A stretch of 64,000 nt of DNA from Limnomonas spitsbergensis (GCA_037349105.1 JAYJMM010000112.1:4982501-5046500), one strand, 5' to 3'. Shown: positions 1-11,902, numbered from the stretch's first letter. Made by a program: numbers and translations. The notes: generated by a model not told the origin, from the letters alone.

Positions 1-14
1 GCCTAGCAGCTCAC

Positions 15-3000
15 CAATCTGCTATCGTGCCGTAGGCGTCAGCATCTCCAGTGAACTCCTGCATCTCCCGCGAGATGTCCAGTACCCGCTCCAGGTGCTT
101 GATAGCGGTACGGAACTGCCCCTGAATCCGAGCGGACGCGGCTAGGCCACGGTTAGCGCGGCGCTCTTGCACCTGTACAACCGTTTTTTGGTAGTTTGTA
201 GAGTTAATGGAAAGAGCAGCAACGGTAAGTCAGTAAGTTCCGCTTCCTTGTTGATTCTGAGCTGAAGCAGCTAGGCCGTGGTCAGCACGGCACTCTTGCG
301 CCTGTGCAGCAGTTTGTGGGTAGTTTGAAGAGTTTGGGGAGAAGGCAGTGCTGGTAAGTTACGTTTCATTGTCGAATCCGAGCTGATGCAGCTAGGCGCC
401 TAGGCCACGGTAAACACGACGCTCTTGAACCTACGCACAGACACGGTCAGTTTAGCGGCCATTTTATTTTTCTGTTACTTTACCGTATCAAAACGGCCCC
501 CAAGGCAGCCGATAAAGATGGCTGTCAGCCGAGGGGTGGGATGTACATTCCCCCCCCTGGCTGTTATTCATTTCCGAGAAGTCTCCGAAGCGTACAATAA
601 AAGGCTGACCGGCATCTTGCAGCCCGTCAGCCCCCAACTACCCGTTGGCTGCCAAGCAAGAACGACCATGTCTGCCCACACCCACCCTTAACAGTGCTTA
701 ATTTAGTGCGCACCAGATCACCTTTGGAGGGCCGCCAGGAGGCCACCACTGGGCTAATTGGAACCAAACCTTGACCGGCCCACGACCGGTGGTCCAAGCA
801 GCAGGCACCTTGCTGCGCCAGCCCGGCAAGGCCATGGACCGTGACGTAGCTGATTTGTAGCTGAAGCGTGTTAACACTGCCACCCTACCAGCTCCCAGTC
901 ATCTTGATTAGGATCATGATCATCATCACCACCATCACCATCATGATAATCTCAGCAGAGGTGAGAAGTCGCAAGAATGGCCCACTCAAACCGCAGGCAT
1001 TTATTTCATGGTTTAATTAGGCCCATAAACAGGTAAAGCAGTTTGAGAAATATTTGTAAGATGCTGTACAGCATATAGATATCAGATATATGGCAAGTGT
1101 TCCGGTATTTGGATTATTCCAAGTAGATATAGACGAGTTATAGCATTGATACAGGCAGCCAATTGGGGTATGGCAACGAATCACAGACTTATTCAAGCCA
1201 TAAAGCAAACACTATTGACTTACAAAAGCCAGGTACACCCTTCTATACGATAGAGGGGTATAGCGTATGGACTTAAGGGGACCCCATTTCCTTCGACAGC
1301 CTTTAGGAGTTCAATCGATATTATCCCAGCCTTATCAAACATGACATATTGTGATTTCCCCCCCACACACACACTCCTCCCCACACCTACCCTGCCTTCC
1401 AGCGCTGTCAGAAGCATCAGTGTGACCTCCCTCCCCCCCCACACTCCCCCCCACACCTACCCTGCCTTCCAGCGCTGTCAGAAGCATCAGTGTGACCTCC
1501 CTCCCCCCCCACACTCCTCCCCTCACCTACCCTGCCTTCCAGCGCTGTCAGAAGCATCAGTGTGACCTCCCTCCCCCCCCACACTCCTCCCCACACCTAC
1601 CCTGCCTTCCAGCGCTGTCAGAAGTATCAGTGTGACCTCCCTCCCCCCCCACACTCCTCCCCACACCTACCCTGCCTTCCAGCGCTGTCAGAAGCATCAG
1701 TGTGACCTCCCTCCCCCCCCACACTCCTCCCCACACCTACCCTGCCTTCCAGCGCTGTCAGAAGCATCAGTGTGACCTCCCTCCCCCCCACACTCCTCCC
1801 CACACTTACCCTGTCCACCAGCACTTTTGACAGCATCAGCGCCTTCTCAAACCGGAGCATGGACCCAGATCCATTCTTCTCCTTGAGTAGCCTCTTGCCT
1901 GCCCGCAACGCATCCCTGCACACAACCACCAGCAGGGTTAATGAGGGTTTCAGCATGAGGGCATGCTGAAACAAATCCAGACGCCTGTCTGCCCGCAAGG
2001 CATCCCTGCACACAACCACCAGCAGAAAACCTAAGGGTTTATCAGTTGATCAAACTTGACCCCTGCTTGCCCGCATTGCATCCCTGCGCACAATCACCAA
2101 CAAGGTTAATGAGGGCAGACTGAGACAAAGTAAGGGTTGAGTTGTTCTACCAAAACCCTTGCCCGCCCGCAACGCATCCCTGCGCACAACCACCAGCAGG
2201 TCTAATGAGGGCAGACTGACAAAACCCAAGGATTCAGGTTTTCTTCCTAAAACCCAAGGGTCCAGGTTTTCTTCCTGAACCCTTGCCTGCCCACAACACA
2301 TCCCTGCACGCAACCACCAGCAGGTCTAAAGAGGGCAGACTGGAAATCTCAACCCTGCCCATGGGAAGCAAATCCCTGCCCTTAGCAACCAGTGGGCAAG
2401 GAGCTGGGTAACAAACAGCAGACAAGAGGCAGGGACGGAGCGGAACGGGATTAAAGTTTCATCATTTAAAACACATTTCATTGAGGGAAAACCCTACCCG
2501 AAACCACCATCATCCCTAAACAGGCAGAAACGACCGGCCGCTTCCCGACGCACAGGGCTCGTTTCCAGGCACATACCAGAGGTGCATAGTGATATTCGGA
2601 CACACTCAGGCAGCAATGCACACAGACACACTCAGCAGCGACACAAGCACACACACTCAGGCTGCGCACCTGCAGGCCACTTGGTCCTGACTCCTGACAC
2701 ACACAGGCTGCACACCACCACACACATATTGCAGTCAGTGCGACAACACAAAATCACTTTCACTGTTTTTTATTTTTATTTATTATTTACGCGAACACTT
2801 AAGTCTTCCCCAGAATATTTTTTCATTTAAATAATAACTTGCATGCCACTGGGTCCTATCTCATATCCTCCTCCTCCATCGAAGCACAAAAGAAAAGCAC
2901 ACACACACACACACACTCACACACACACACACACAAGGCCTGCGCACCACCACACACACTACCGCGGTCAGCGCGCTGAATCAACTGACGAGGACGCTCA

Positions 3001-6000
3001 ACTCAAGTGGCATGCTAATGGGTCCTATATCACATCCTCCTCCTCCATCGAAACGCAAAAGCAGCACACACACACTCGGGCAGCGATATGAACGCACACA
3101 GGAACGTGGTCAGCGCACCAACACACTACCGCTGCAGCCGCTCACCTGCATGCCACTTGATCCTGTCCCATGTCCTCCTCCTCCATAGAGAACAGTGTGG
3201 CCTTGCTGGCATCCACGGGGGCAACTGGGTCCGCCACAGCGGCGTTGGCGCCATTGCTCGACGAGGTCTCCAGCACAAGACCGCTACCCCCGCCTGCTGG
3301 TGGGGCGTACGTCAGGCCTGCAGGTGCCGTGAGACAGGGTGGAGGGTTTTGAGTGGAGGGTTCATAGTGGAGGACGGGCAGGAGGCCAGGGAAAACGTCA
3401 CCCCCGCTGCTAGTGCGGCTCATTGGCAGGAAAAGTGGGTCAGGGTTGGTGAGTGTGAGGGTTTAGGGTTAGAGGCAGGAAGCAGGGGAAACCCTAAACC
3501 CTTACCAACAGGTGGGGCATAAGACAGGTCTCCACATTTACGGGGAAAGTGGGTCAGGGTTGGTGAGAGTTAAGCAAGGACTAAGGAGGGGTGCGGGACG
3601 CAGGGGCAAACCTTACACAAGCCAGTAGGTGGGGCCTATGCTTGGGTGGTAAAATTGTGCATGGGGTCGCAGAGGTAGTTTGGGAAGGGAATGGGTGTGT
3701 GGTGTGTGTGTGCGGGGTGGGGGAGGTGGCATGATGCTGATTAAGGGTCCAGGGTTCAGGCTTCAGGGCATAACCTGAGTCCTGAAAAAAACCACTTTCC
3801 CCTCCCAAGCAAATATCCTCCATCGTTTTTCTGACTTTGCTGGCTTGATCAAGGGCCCCGGGGTCAGGGTTCCAAGGGGGGGTTTCCCCTGTCAAGAGTT
3901 CTCCCCCCCCGGCTTAGATGGTCCCCTCCCCTGGCTTGCTGCCGCAGTTGAATCTTGATCTTGCGCAGCTGCTATGACTGGCAAAACCAAACTTCTGCGC
4001 TCACCTGGTGCGTAGATCGTGCCCGCCCTGGCTTGCTGCCGCAGCTGGATGTTGATCTTGCGCAGCTGCTCGTTCAGCTTCTCCAGCTCCTCCTTACGCT
4101 GTCGCGCAACCAGCCCGCCCACCAGGGCACCGATGATTGCCAGAAGCTCGGTGATGCCCACGACGTCGATTCCGTAGGGGGTGCCGCACAGCTTGCCTTC
4201 CTGGGAGGGTGGTGATTGTTTTTAGTGTTTGCCACACAGCTTGGCTTCCTGGGAGAGTGGTGCCACACAGCTGCCTGGGAGGGGGGTGGGCAGTGATTGT
4301 TTCTAGTGTTTGCCATGATTAATGGTTCAGGACCGTAATCCCCGCCCCCCTCCTGTAGTGCGCTGCAGACGCGAAACTCTATTGGCGAAACTCGGAAATT
4401 TGGCATGTGTTCCTAGGGATTTTTTTCTCCAGCACTGAGCGACTGCGCTTGGCTCCAAAACCATAATAATTGTTCGATACCGGTACCGCGTTTCAGTACG
4501 AGTCCCGAGTGCTCAGTACTGAGTAACAGTTACACTGGTAGTGGGGAGGATGCAATGTAAATCTCAGTGCTGCGCAACCAACTCGCGCAGGAAAGCACCG
4601 ATGATGGCCAGCAGCTCAGGGATGCCCACGACATTGACTCAGGAGGGAGTGTCATACAGCTAGGCGTGGGAGATACAATGAGGTGGTGCTGATTTCAGTC
4701 ATATTTCCAGTGCTGTTTCAGTCCCATTTCAGCCCTATCTCTAGTGCTGATTCCCTTCCCATTTTCAGTGTAGTTTCCAGTCCCATTTTCAGTTCAGTTT
4801 CAGTCCCATTTCAGTCCAATTTCCAATGATGCTTTCAGTCCCATTTTCAGTCAAATTTCAATGCTGATTGCTGTCCTATTTTCAGTGCTGTTTAAGTCAT
4901 GTTTTCAAACCTACTTTCCGTCCCATTTCCAGTGCTATTTTCAGTCTTGATTTATGACCTCTTTCCAGTGCAGTTCAGCTACACGTCAGCTCCATTTCTG
5001 GTTTAACAGGGCCTACGACTGGGTATCCTCAGTTAGCATGCTCTGATGCTTGGGCTGCTGGCCGTGGGCTGGGCGAGGACTTATTCCATGGGACTAGGGG
5101 TGGCCGCCCAGCAGCTATGGTGTGGTGTGTACGTCAAAACTTCTGGCGGGCGCAGGCAGGTGGAACAGGGTGGCTTTCTTTATTTTATTTTGTATTTTAT
5201 TTGTTTATCTGGCGCACATGATTCGTTTTGGGGGGGCAAGGCAGCCAGAGCTGCCGCTAGTTTAACCTCTTATCGCTTAGAGCGGCGATTGTAAAAAAAC
5301 CATCGGTGGACAGACATAAGGGCTCTGTATGAATGTGGTGCTGCAACCCACCACTGGCCTAATATAGTGTTTGCTTTAAATTCCCTCAAAGCATGCATTT
5401 TTGAAGGTGAGATGAGCATTGCAATCATACCGGTACTTCAAATTGCACATATTTTGAGTTTTCATATCGGAAATCTGGTCTTGGTCCATGCTTTACCCCA
5501 TGGGAAGGGCATCGCAAGAAACCATTCATCGTATCCAAGGGAAACAGCAGTCAAAATTTACAGTGCATCATGCAGCCCTTGACTTTGCGATCGGGGGTGG
5601 GGGCCAAGCTTCACAGGCCCGAACTTCCTAGAGGCAACGCTGATACGGTGTATCTCATGCCGTTGTGATTCGTGAGTATGCACTCTGGCTCATGCCATGC
5701 AGCTCATGACCTTGTGACTTGAGAGCATGCATGGATGGCACATGCCATGCAGCCCATGACCTTGTGAACTTGAGAGCATGCATGGCTGGCTCATGCCATG
5801 CAGCTCATGACCTTGGGACTTGAGAGCTTACATGGATGGCTCATGCCATGCAGCTCATGACGTTGTGACTTGAGAGCTTGCATGGATGGCTCATGCCATG
5901 CAGCTCATGACGTTGTGACTTGAGAGCTTGCATGGATGGCTCATGCCATGCAGCTCATGACCTTGTGACTTAAGAGCTTGCATGGATGGCTCATGCCATG

Positions 6001-9000
6001 CAGCTCATGACGTTGTGACTTGAGAGTATGCATGGATGGCTCATGCCATGCAGCCCACGACCTTGCCAAGTGAGGGCATGTACGGCTGGCGTGTACCATA
6101 CTACCATGCAGCCCATGACATTGTAACTTGAGAGTATGCATGAATGGCTCATGCCATGCTGCCCATGACCTTACGACTTGAGAGCATGCATGGATGGCTC
6201 ATGCCATGCAGCCCATGACGTTGTGACTTGAGAGCTTGCATGGATGGCTCATGCCATGCAGCTCACGACCTGGTGACTTCAGAGCTTGCATGGATGGCTC
6301 ATGCCATGCAGCCCATGACCTTGTGACTTCAGAGCTTGCATGGATGGCTCCTGCCATGCAGCTCACGACCTGGTGACTTCAGAGCTTGCATGGATGGCTC
6401 ATGCCATGCAGCCCATGACCTTGTGACTTGAGAGCATGCATGGATGGCTCATGCCATGCAGCTCATGACCTGGTGACTTGAGAGCATGCAGGGCTGGCTC
6501 ATGCCATGCAGCCCATGACCTTGTGACTTGAGAGCATGCATGGCTGGCTCATGCCATGCAGCCCATGACCTTGTGACTTGAGAGCTTGCATGGATGGCTC
6601 ATGCCATGCAGCCCATGACGTTGTGACTTGAGAGCTTGCATGGATGGCTCATGCCATGCAGCTCATGACCTTGTGACTTGAGAGCTTGCATGGATGGCTC
6701 CTGCCATGCAGCTCACGACCTGGTGACTTCAGAGCTTGCATGGATGGCTCATGCCATGCAGCCCATGACCTTGTGACTTGAGAGCATGCATGGATGGCTC
6801 ATGCCATGCAGCTCATGACCTGGTGACTTGAGAGCATGCAGGGCTGGCTCATGCCATGCAGCCCATGACCTTGTGACTTGAGAGCATGCATGGCTGGCTC
6901 ATGCCATGCAGCCCATGACCTGGTGACTTGAGAGCTTGCATGGATGGCTCATGCCATGCAGCCCATGACGTTGTGACTTGAGAGCTTGCATGGATGGCTC
7001 ATGCCATGCAGCTCATGACCTTGTGACTTGAGAGCATGCATGGCTGGCTCATGCCATGCAGCCCAAGACCATGCCAAATGAGGGCATGTATGGCTGGCGT
7101 GTACCATGCTACCATGCAGCCCATGACATTGTAACTTGAGAGTATGCATGGCTTGCATATGCCATGCAGCCCATGACCTTCCGACTTGAGAGCATGCATG
7201 GATGGCTCATGCCATGCAGCTCATGACCTTACGACTTGAGAGCATGCATGGCTGCCTAATGCCCTGCAGCCCACGAAATTGCAACTTGAGAGCAAGCATG
7301 GCTGGCGTGTGCCATGCAGCCCATGTCATTTGACTTGAGAGTATGCATGGCTTGCGAATGCCATGCAGCCCATGATATTGCAACTTGAGAGCAAGCATGG
7401 TTGGCTTATTCCATGCAGCCCATGACGTTGGGCACATGCATGGCTGCCTCCGCGTGCATCCCCGAAGCCTCATAGGTATCTTCATTAAGGAAATATGCAC
7501 AGGCAGGCGCGGCGAAGGAGCAGGCACAGCAGCTTATACCCTTCGCCCCGCAGCCCATAGGTGTGATTCGAAAGCGTTTTGAACACACGTTTTTCAAGGT
7601 CCTTTAAAAATCACTTTTCGGAGGAGTGTGTGTTGGCCACACTTATCAAGGCGTGCCGTCAGGCTCCACACCTGGGCTCCACACATTCCGCTGCGGGCGA
7701 GAGGCGTGTGATTACATACACCAACAATCCCTGGCCAAGCTGCCTGCAGCAGGGTCTGTAATAGCACGTGCCAGCGCGGCATTCACCATTTCAACAGGCC
7801 CTGCTACTGACCTGCCACAACGCGTGCCAGCAAGACACCTTCTATATCGGCAGGCCTCGCTGCCAGCAGGAGGGCCTGCCAACAGATGACAAAGTGACAT
7901 GTACTGTGGCAGGCCATACTGAAGACACTCCTTAGCAGGTGCCAACGATTGACGCATTGGCAGGCCCTGCTGCCAGAAGGCGGGCCTGCCAAAGCAAATA
8001 CCAATGTGGCAGGCACTGCTGCCGGACGGGTAAGGCATTGCTGTTGGCACTCTACCTCCTCTCCTTTTGAGCTGGTGTGGGCATGACAGGGGGTCATCAC
8101 GCCATGGGCATGCCGGCAGATCATCACACTATGGGCATGCCAGCAGGTCCGCACAATATGGGCATGCCAGCAGGCCATCATGGAATGGGCATGCCGGCAG
8201 ATCATCACGCTATGGGCATGCCGGCGGGTCATCTCGCCATGGGCATGCCGGTAGGTCATTACAAAATGGGCATGCCGGCAGATCGTCACGCCATGGGCAT
8301 GCCGGCAGATCATCACGCTATGGGTATTCTGACAGGTCATCATTCTATGGGTATGCCAACAGGCCATCCCATTGGTATGTGCCGTTAACCCCATATGAGA
8401 CAATACCTAATCAGTTTGACAAAAAGCCTGTTGTGTCCAAAATAACCAAGCATGCCTTTTATTATCCTGACTTACTTTTGCTATTACAGGAGCACACCGG
8501 TATGTATCTTTTAATCAAATTTCATCGCAATCGCCTCCTGATCTGCGGCCGAGGGCAGGGCCCTTGTGCAGCATGCCCTGTTGCATGCGCCACCGGCCTT
8601 CCGCCACATTCAGGTTTGGTGCCCATCAGCCCCAGTGGCGGCCACCCTGTGTAAGCTATATTATTGCACACTATTGCGCACCAATATCAGCTAAAATCAT
8701 CTGGGAGCTAAATCATCTGGGTTGCATGCAGCCATGCACCCAAGCCCACCTACCCAAAGGCTGGGTATCGAGACCCACCGGGCCACCAGATCCTTTTTTC
8801 AAAACAGTCCCAGTTTCACGGAACAGGGCACATGCGAAGTGCACAAATTCGAAAGCACCAGCCTTTCCCGCAAACGAACCAATCGGGCGTATCTTCAGAT
8901 ACGCGTTTCAAACATACCACTGGCGCGCAGTCACATCCACTGCTGCCCTCGTGCTTTGACGCTCACCTGCGTTTGGCGAATTTCGCGTTCCTCATCCTCT

Positions 9001-9554
9001 ATCGCCTTCTGAACCTCGCGCTCCAAGTACTCCTCCTCGTCCTTAATCAACCCCTGCACCAAGGCCCTGACGCCGGAAGGAAAAAACAATTACGGCATCA
9101 GCAGCAGTGTCGGTAAACCACCTCCGTCCAAGCTATCTGGCAATTGATCGCAGTTGCATAAACTGCAGGCGTCAACAGCGGAATCATTCGCCCTGAGCTC
9201 AGTGCCTAGAGGGCCGATATTTTCCACATCGAGTGAGACGAAGCGTCGGGGTAGGAAGGTGCATGCCCCTGCCACCCCAGCAGGTAATATCGACCACCCC
9301 CGATTAGTATGTAAGCACCTTCCACCAGCCAGCTGGGCGACGTCTTGTGCAGCATTGGCAGGGCGAGCTGCGATCACCCCTACGGCCAGGAGCCCCGCGA
9401 ACAGCCCACGTCGGCTAGTGTCTCGCGACGCCTCTGTCGAAGCTCGCACTACAAGCGGGCATCTTCGCTTAGAGCTCGCAGCAGCAGGGACACGGCGAGT
9501 TGATCTGACACTGGACGCTGCGCCGCTGCTGCATAGCAAAACCTTTCTCTGCAT
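15..9554 (-). CDS. FLP: FLU-like protein (FLP), plastid negative regulator of chlorophyll synthesis; 3' part missing
   Basis: Exons (minus): 9554-9319, 9066-8967, 4200-4005, 3317-3146, 1915-1810, 172-15; the last ends at a GTGAGC donor, so the gene continues past the left edge. All joins keep phase (2,0,1,2,0,2). The ATG at 9554 opens a transit peptide followed by a twin-arginine hydrophobic stretch ending PANAA, like a thylakoid signal. Exon 2 encodes an acidic helix (DEEEYLEREVQKAIEDEERE). Exon 3 encodes EGKLCGTPYGIDVVGITE, then a membrane segment (LLAIIGALVGGLVARQR) and a coiled coil (EELEKLNEQLRKINIQLRQQ) ending YAPG. Exons 5-6 encode TPR helices (ALRAGKRLLKEKNG; AIKHLERVLDISREM; DADAYGTIAD). 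Arabidopsis FLU has the same membrane, coiled-coil and TPR order and represses glutamyl-tRNA reductase in the dark. About 322 residues are visible. Identity is strong; the exact N-terminus is less certain. Confidence 0.93.
141..455. repeat. Three tandem echoes of FLP exon 6 acceptor edge
   Basis: The start of FLP exon 6 with its acceptor (141-215, reading GGCTAGGCCACGG then CTCTTGCACCTGTACAA) recurs twice upstream of the exon on the minus strand, at about 270-340 and 391-455, spaced about 125 bases. The copies keep the acceptor-like AG but carry substitutions. Confidence 0.8.
698..875 (+). repeat. SINE-like dispersed repeat, family B
   Basis: This is the reference copy: it opens TGCGCACCAGATCACC, has GGCCACCACTGGGCTAATTGG and AACCAAACCTTGACCGGCC in the middle, then GTGGTCCAAGCAGCAGG, and ends GTAGCTGATTTGTAGCTGAA. 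Related copies lie on both strands at 8.5, 10.6, 17.6, 48.1, 48.4, 48.6, 50.9 and 52.9 kb. I see no clear pol III box or coding potential, so class is unknown. Confidence 0.7.
1366..1800. repeat. 70-bp minisatellite built from FLP exon 5 donor edge
   Basis: Six near-identical 70-base units start at 1371, 1441, 1511, 1581, 1651 and 1721, and the array runs straight into the real exon 5 end at 1810. On the minus strand each unit reads CTGATGCTTCTGACAGCGCT then GGCAGGGTAGGTGTGGGG, parallel to the true exon end and donor (CTGATGCTGTCAAAAGTGCT then GGACAGGGTAAGTGTGGGG). Confidence 0.92.
1980..2340. repeat. Four echoes of FLP exon 5 acceptor edge
   Basis: The true acceptor with exon start (GCCCGCAACGCATCCCTGCA on plus, about 1901-1935) is followed by diverged copies near 1988-2028, 2070-2115, 2166-2215 and 2288-2340, each retaining CATCCCTGC and the ACCACCAGCAGG-type flank. 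They lie in the intron upstream of exon 5. Confidence 0.85.
2650..3065. repeat. Echoes of FLP exon 4 donor edge plus CA-rich tract
   Basis: The exon 4 end with donor (plus strand CTCACCTGCATGCCACTTGA, then TCCTCCTCCTCCAT) recurs at about 2658-2705, 2836-2890 and 3005-3060. Between copies lie (CA)n runs at 2898-2960. All copies are downstream of exon 4 in the gene's direction. Confidence 0.82.
4218..4300. repeat. Short echoes of FLP exon 3 acceptor
   Basis: The acceptor flank CCTTCCTGGGAGGGTGGTG at 4195 recurs as CTTCCTGGGAGAGTGGTG (about 4246) and CTGCCTGGGAGGGGGGTGG (about 4270), each preceded by a CACACAGCT copy of the first exon bases. Confidence 0.75.
4565..4675 (-). pseudogene. Degraded pseudoexon copy of FLP exon 3
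   Basis: About 105 bases match exon 3 and its acceptor flank (compare 4105-4207): GCGCAACCAACTCGCGCAGG, GCACCGATGATGGCCAGCAG, GGGATGCCCACGACATTGAC. It lies in the upstream intron and has lost the GKLCGTP codons. Confidence 0.82.
4690..4990. repeat. Degenerate TTTCAGTCCCA-type repeat
   Basis: About 300 bases of loosely repeated TTTCAGTCCCATTTTCAG and TTCCAGTGCTG motifs, with variable spacing of about 15-25 bases. No gene is seen. Confidence 0.7.
5645..7440. repeat. 50-bp minisatellite in FLP intron 2
   Basis: About 35 units of 50 bases, consensus parts GCATGGATGGCTCATGCCAT and GCAGCCCATGACCTTGTGAC followed by TTGAGAGC. Edge units are more diverged than central ones. Open frames on the minus strand are incidental. 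Part of the array shows a higher-order block of several units (about 6340-6560 versus 6700-6920). Confidence 0.93.
7720..8050. repeat. GGCAGGCC/GGCCTGCC inverted-repeat-rich segment
   Basis: Several short hairpins of the form GCAGGCC...CTGCTGCC...GGCCTGCC recur at about 60-70-base spacing (7850, 7950, 8010). No coding evidence. Confidence 0.55.
8085..8375. repeat. 27-bp minisatellite, open in frame (MGMPADHHA)
   Basis: About 11 units of 27 bases built on ATGGGCATGCCGGCAGATCA. Because 27 is a multiple of three, one frame reads nine-residue repeats of the MGMPAxHHx type on the plus strand, antisense inside FLP intron 2. I regard it as non-coding. Confidence 0.85.
8545..8660 (-). repeat. Partial family B dispersed repeat
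   Basis: GGTTTGGTGCCCATCAGCCC and AGTGGCGGCCACCCTGTG match the family core in reverse orientation. The GTAGCTGA end is not clear. Confidence 0.55.
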
Positions 9555-10599
9555 GCTGTATGTCAACGGGAAGGCGAGGGGCGATCGAGGGGGTGGGGAA
9601 TGTGATCAGACGCGTAGATAGATAATCGAAACTCCGAATCTTTGTAGGCGCTGTTGTGTGCGAATATGTAATATAATATATGTTTGGTGCGAGGGAAAGT
9701 GCTGAACAGGATTGATGGGGCTAAATAGATACAAATTCTTATAGGGCACCGGTGTCGGACAAAAAACAAGCGGCATGGCGGAAAGTGTGAACCTTCTTAC
9801 GCGTGCGCGAAGCGACGGCTGCGCGTGTTGGAGGCATGTCTTGAGTCCTTTGACCTCATTCATCCATAAATCTGGAAGGCAACTCATACCCACGTTGCGC
9901 ATGCTCGGTTTCAGCTTCAGAGCTCTTTCCCCCATTCTTTCACGAGAATGAGATACCTGCAGACCCCTGTAAAGTCCTAGCAAAAGAAAAGACTCCCTCC
10001 TGTAGGTACCTCATTCGCGGGTACCTCCTCCTGCAGGTAACGCATTCACCTAGGCCAGTGTCTCCCTGCAAATGAGGTACCTGCATGAGGGGGTCTCCAC
10101 TCGGAGGGGGTACCAGCATGAGTTCCACGCGAATGTGATACCTGCGGCTCCCCTCCTGCCAGGCGGAGGCGCGCATGGATAAGCGCGGTAATAGCAGTAG
10201 CAGCAGGGGGGTCACTCCTGCCTCATGGTTAAGGCGCAGAGTAACGGGCTCATGCAGGTGCCAAACGGTCCTTAAAACACACTTCTGAATCCATGCTACA
10301 TTGTCTTGATTCTTTCATTAAACTTTCGCATGGCTTGGGACAACTCTGGCTGTCAGGGCCTTATTCCTCAAGCCAGCATATGCTGCTAGTGACCATCACA
10401 TACCAGTGGCTATGAAGGTCAATAACGGGGCCCTGTGCTAAGAAAGATCGGCCACGTCAATATTGCAGTAGTTATGAAGGTGAGACCGTATGGCCTTCTC
10501 AAAATTTCGAGATATCTTCCTCCACTGAGGAACAAATTCGGCTCCATACCCGTACAAACGTTTATCATGGTGTTTACTCTGCTCCATCTGGGACACAAC

Positions 10600-10775
10600 G
10601 GTTTCAGAGCGCACCAACCACCTTAGACTTGTCACTGCTGGGATGGGGTGAACGTGGAGCAAACCTTGGCCGCCCTGCGGCTGGTGGCCCAAGCACCTGG
10701 CCAAGCTGCACCAAGTCACCACGGCCATCGTCCATAATGTAGCTGAGTTGTGGCTGTAGAACCCTGGAACACAGA
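10600..10775 (+). repeat. Family B dispersed repeat
   Basis: GCAAACCTTGGCCGCCCTGC, GGCTGGTGGCCCAAGCACC and the terminal ATGTAGCTGAGTTGTGGCTG match the family in the same orientation as the 698 copy. Confidence 0.62.
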
Positions 10776-11034
10776 TGCATGCTTGTTTGTCCCCATGGAA
10801 CATTGCAACACCGATTCTGAACAAAAGTAAGGCAGCGATAGCGTGTCCACATCCAGACTGCCTGCGTAGGAGCTGATACATCACAAGTTCTCGACACGCT
10901 TGGCATTAAAACACGCGGACATCGTCAAGCACAGTCATGAAGCACATGGCCAAGTACAGCCACCGGCAGCAAAAATAATCTCATACGGTACTGGCATCAT
11001 TATATCAGTAAAATCAAGGTGATTGTGCATGTGT

Positions 11035-11095
11035 CAATGACATGACACCTCTGGGCCATGCTGAGAAGGCTCGGCCGCGTGGGCGCCCGATTGTG
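11035..11095 (+). mobile_element. Single MITE-like terminal repeat, family A
   Basis: CAATGACATGACACCTCTGG, GCCATGCTGAGAAGGCTCGG and CCGCGTGGGCGCCCGA match the terminal repeat of the paired elements at 39.4 kb. No partner is seen nearby, so this is a solo or broken end. Confidence 0.6.
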
Positions 11096-11902
11096 CATGT
11101 ATACGGTGTGTTTGCACATGCATTGCGGAGCACCATGCTTCCTCTCGTCAAGAACGGGCACCAATGTAACTTTCAGTGCGCATCAGTCAAACTTCGGATG
11201 GCTGCCGGGCAGCCACCTAGAAGCAGGCTGGGGCTAAAGCATGAAAGTCATGAGGCCCATGGTACAAGCTACAGGGCTTGCCGCACCACGTGTTCTCAGC
11301 CGCAGGCCGTCATGTTGAAAGACAGCCGAGGCACTAGAGCCGCAGCGCTAAAACTAACAATGCTAAGCACCGTCACAGGCGCCATGTCATCACCAGCTGC
11401 TTTTGGCTGTCCCGGTCACACTTCATGTACTGCCCTCCATACCTCGAAAAACAGCAGAACGTCAGTGGTACGTCTTCATTATGAAGTACTGCTGCAAGGC
11501 ATCCTCACAACCTTGGAGAAGAGCTCTGCCAACACTTGCCCTCAGCGCGCCCCATCGACCGTGAAGATCTGAATCAGGCCGAGGTCACATTGTTTGCTGG
11601 AGTGTGAGGGCGCAGCCGGCTACTCCTGACACCATCCCATGATTCCGGGTTGCTACTAGACAAGCAACTCATGTCGCGGGCCTCCGTTTAAAACCAAACC
11701 TTGAAGCTCTTATTCTGGACCCAGGGCCCTCCGACAAATCGCCCGCATGGGGCGGTAGGTTGCGCATGGCTGCACCCCCCGCATGGATCGACAGACCGCA
11801 TGGGCATGGCTACACATGCGCAAGGCGCTACACCCCCCACAGGGTCGACAGACCGCATGGGAGGGCGCTGTCAAATTGACGGATGATTCATCCTCACAGA
11901 GA

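Larger units (their letters stand above)
9555..11902. other. Intergenic region between BET 3' end and FLP 5' end
   Basis: No gene was recognised. It should hold the FLP promoter (just above 9554) and the BET 3' UTR (just below 11903). It contains a cluster of GGTACCTGCAGG-type palindromic words (9945-10145), a family B repeat, one MITE-like end at 11035-11095, and three tandem copies of a roughly 60-base segment with GACCGCATGGG and CACCCCCC (11735-11870). Frames of 60-176 codons here lack recognisable domains. Confidence 0.6.

Noticed and set aside
9154..9621. Plus-strand 155-codon frame opposite FLP exon 1
   Set aside because: Antisense to the transit-peptide exon; no domain and no splice support.
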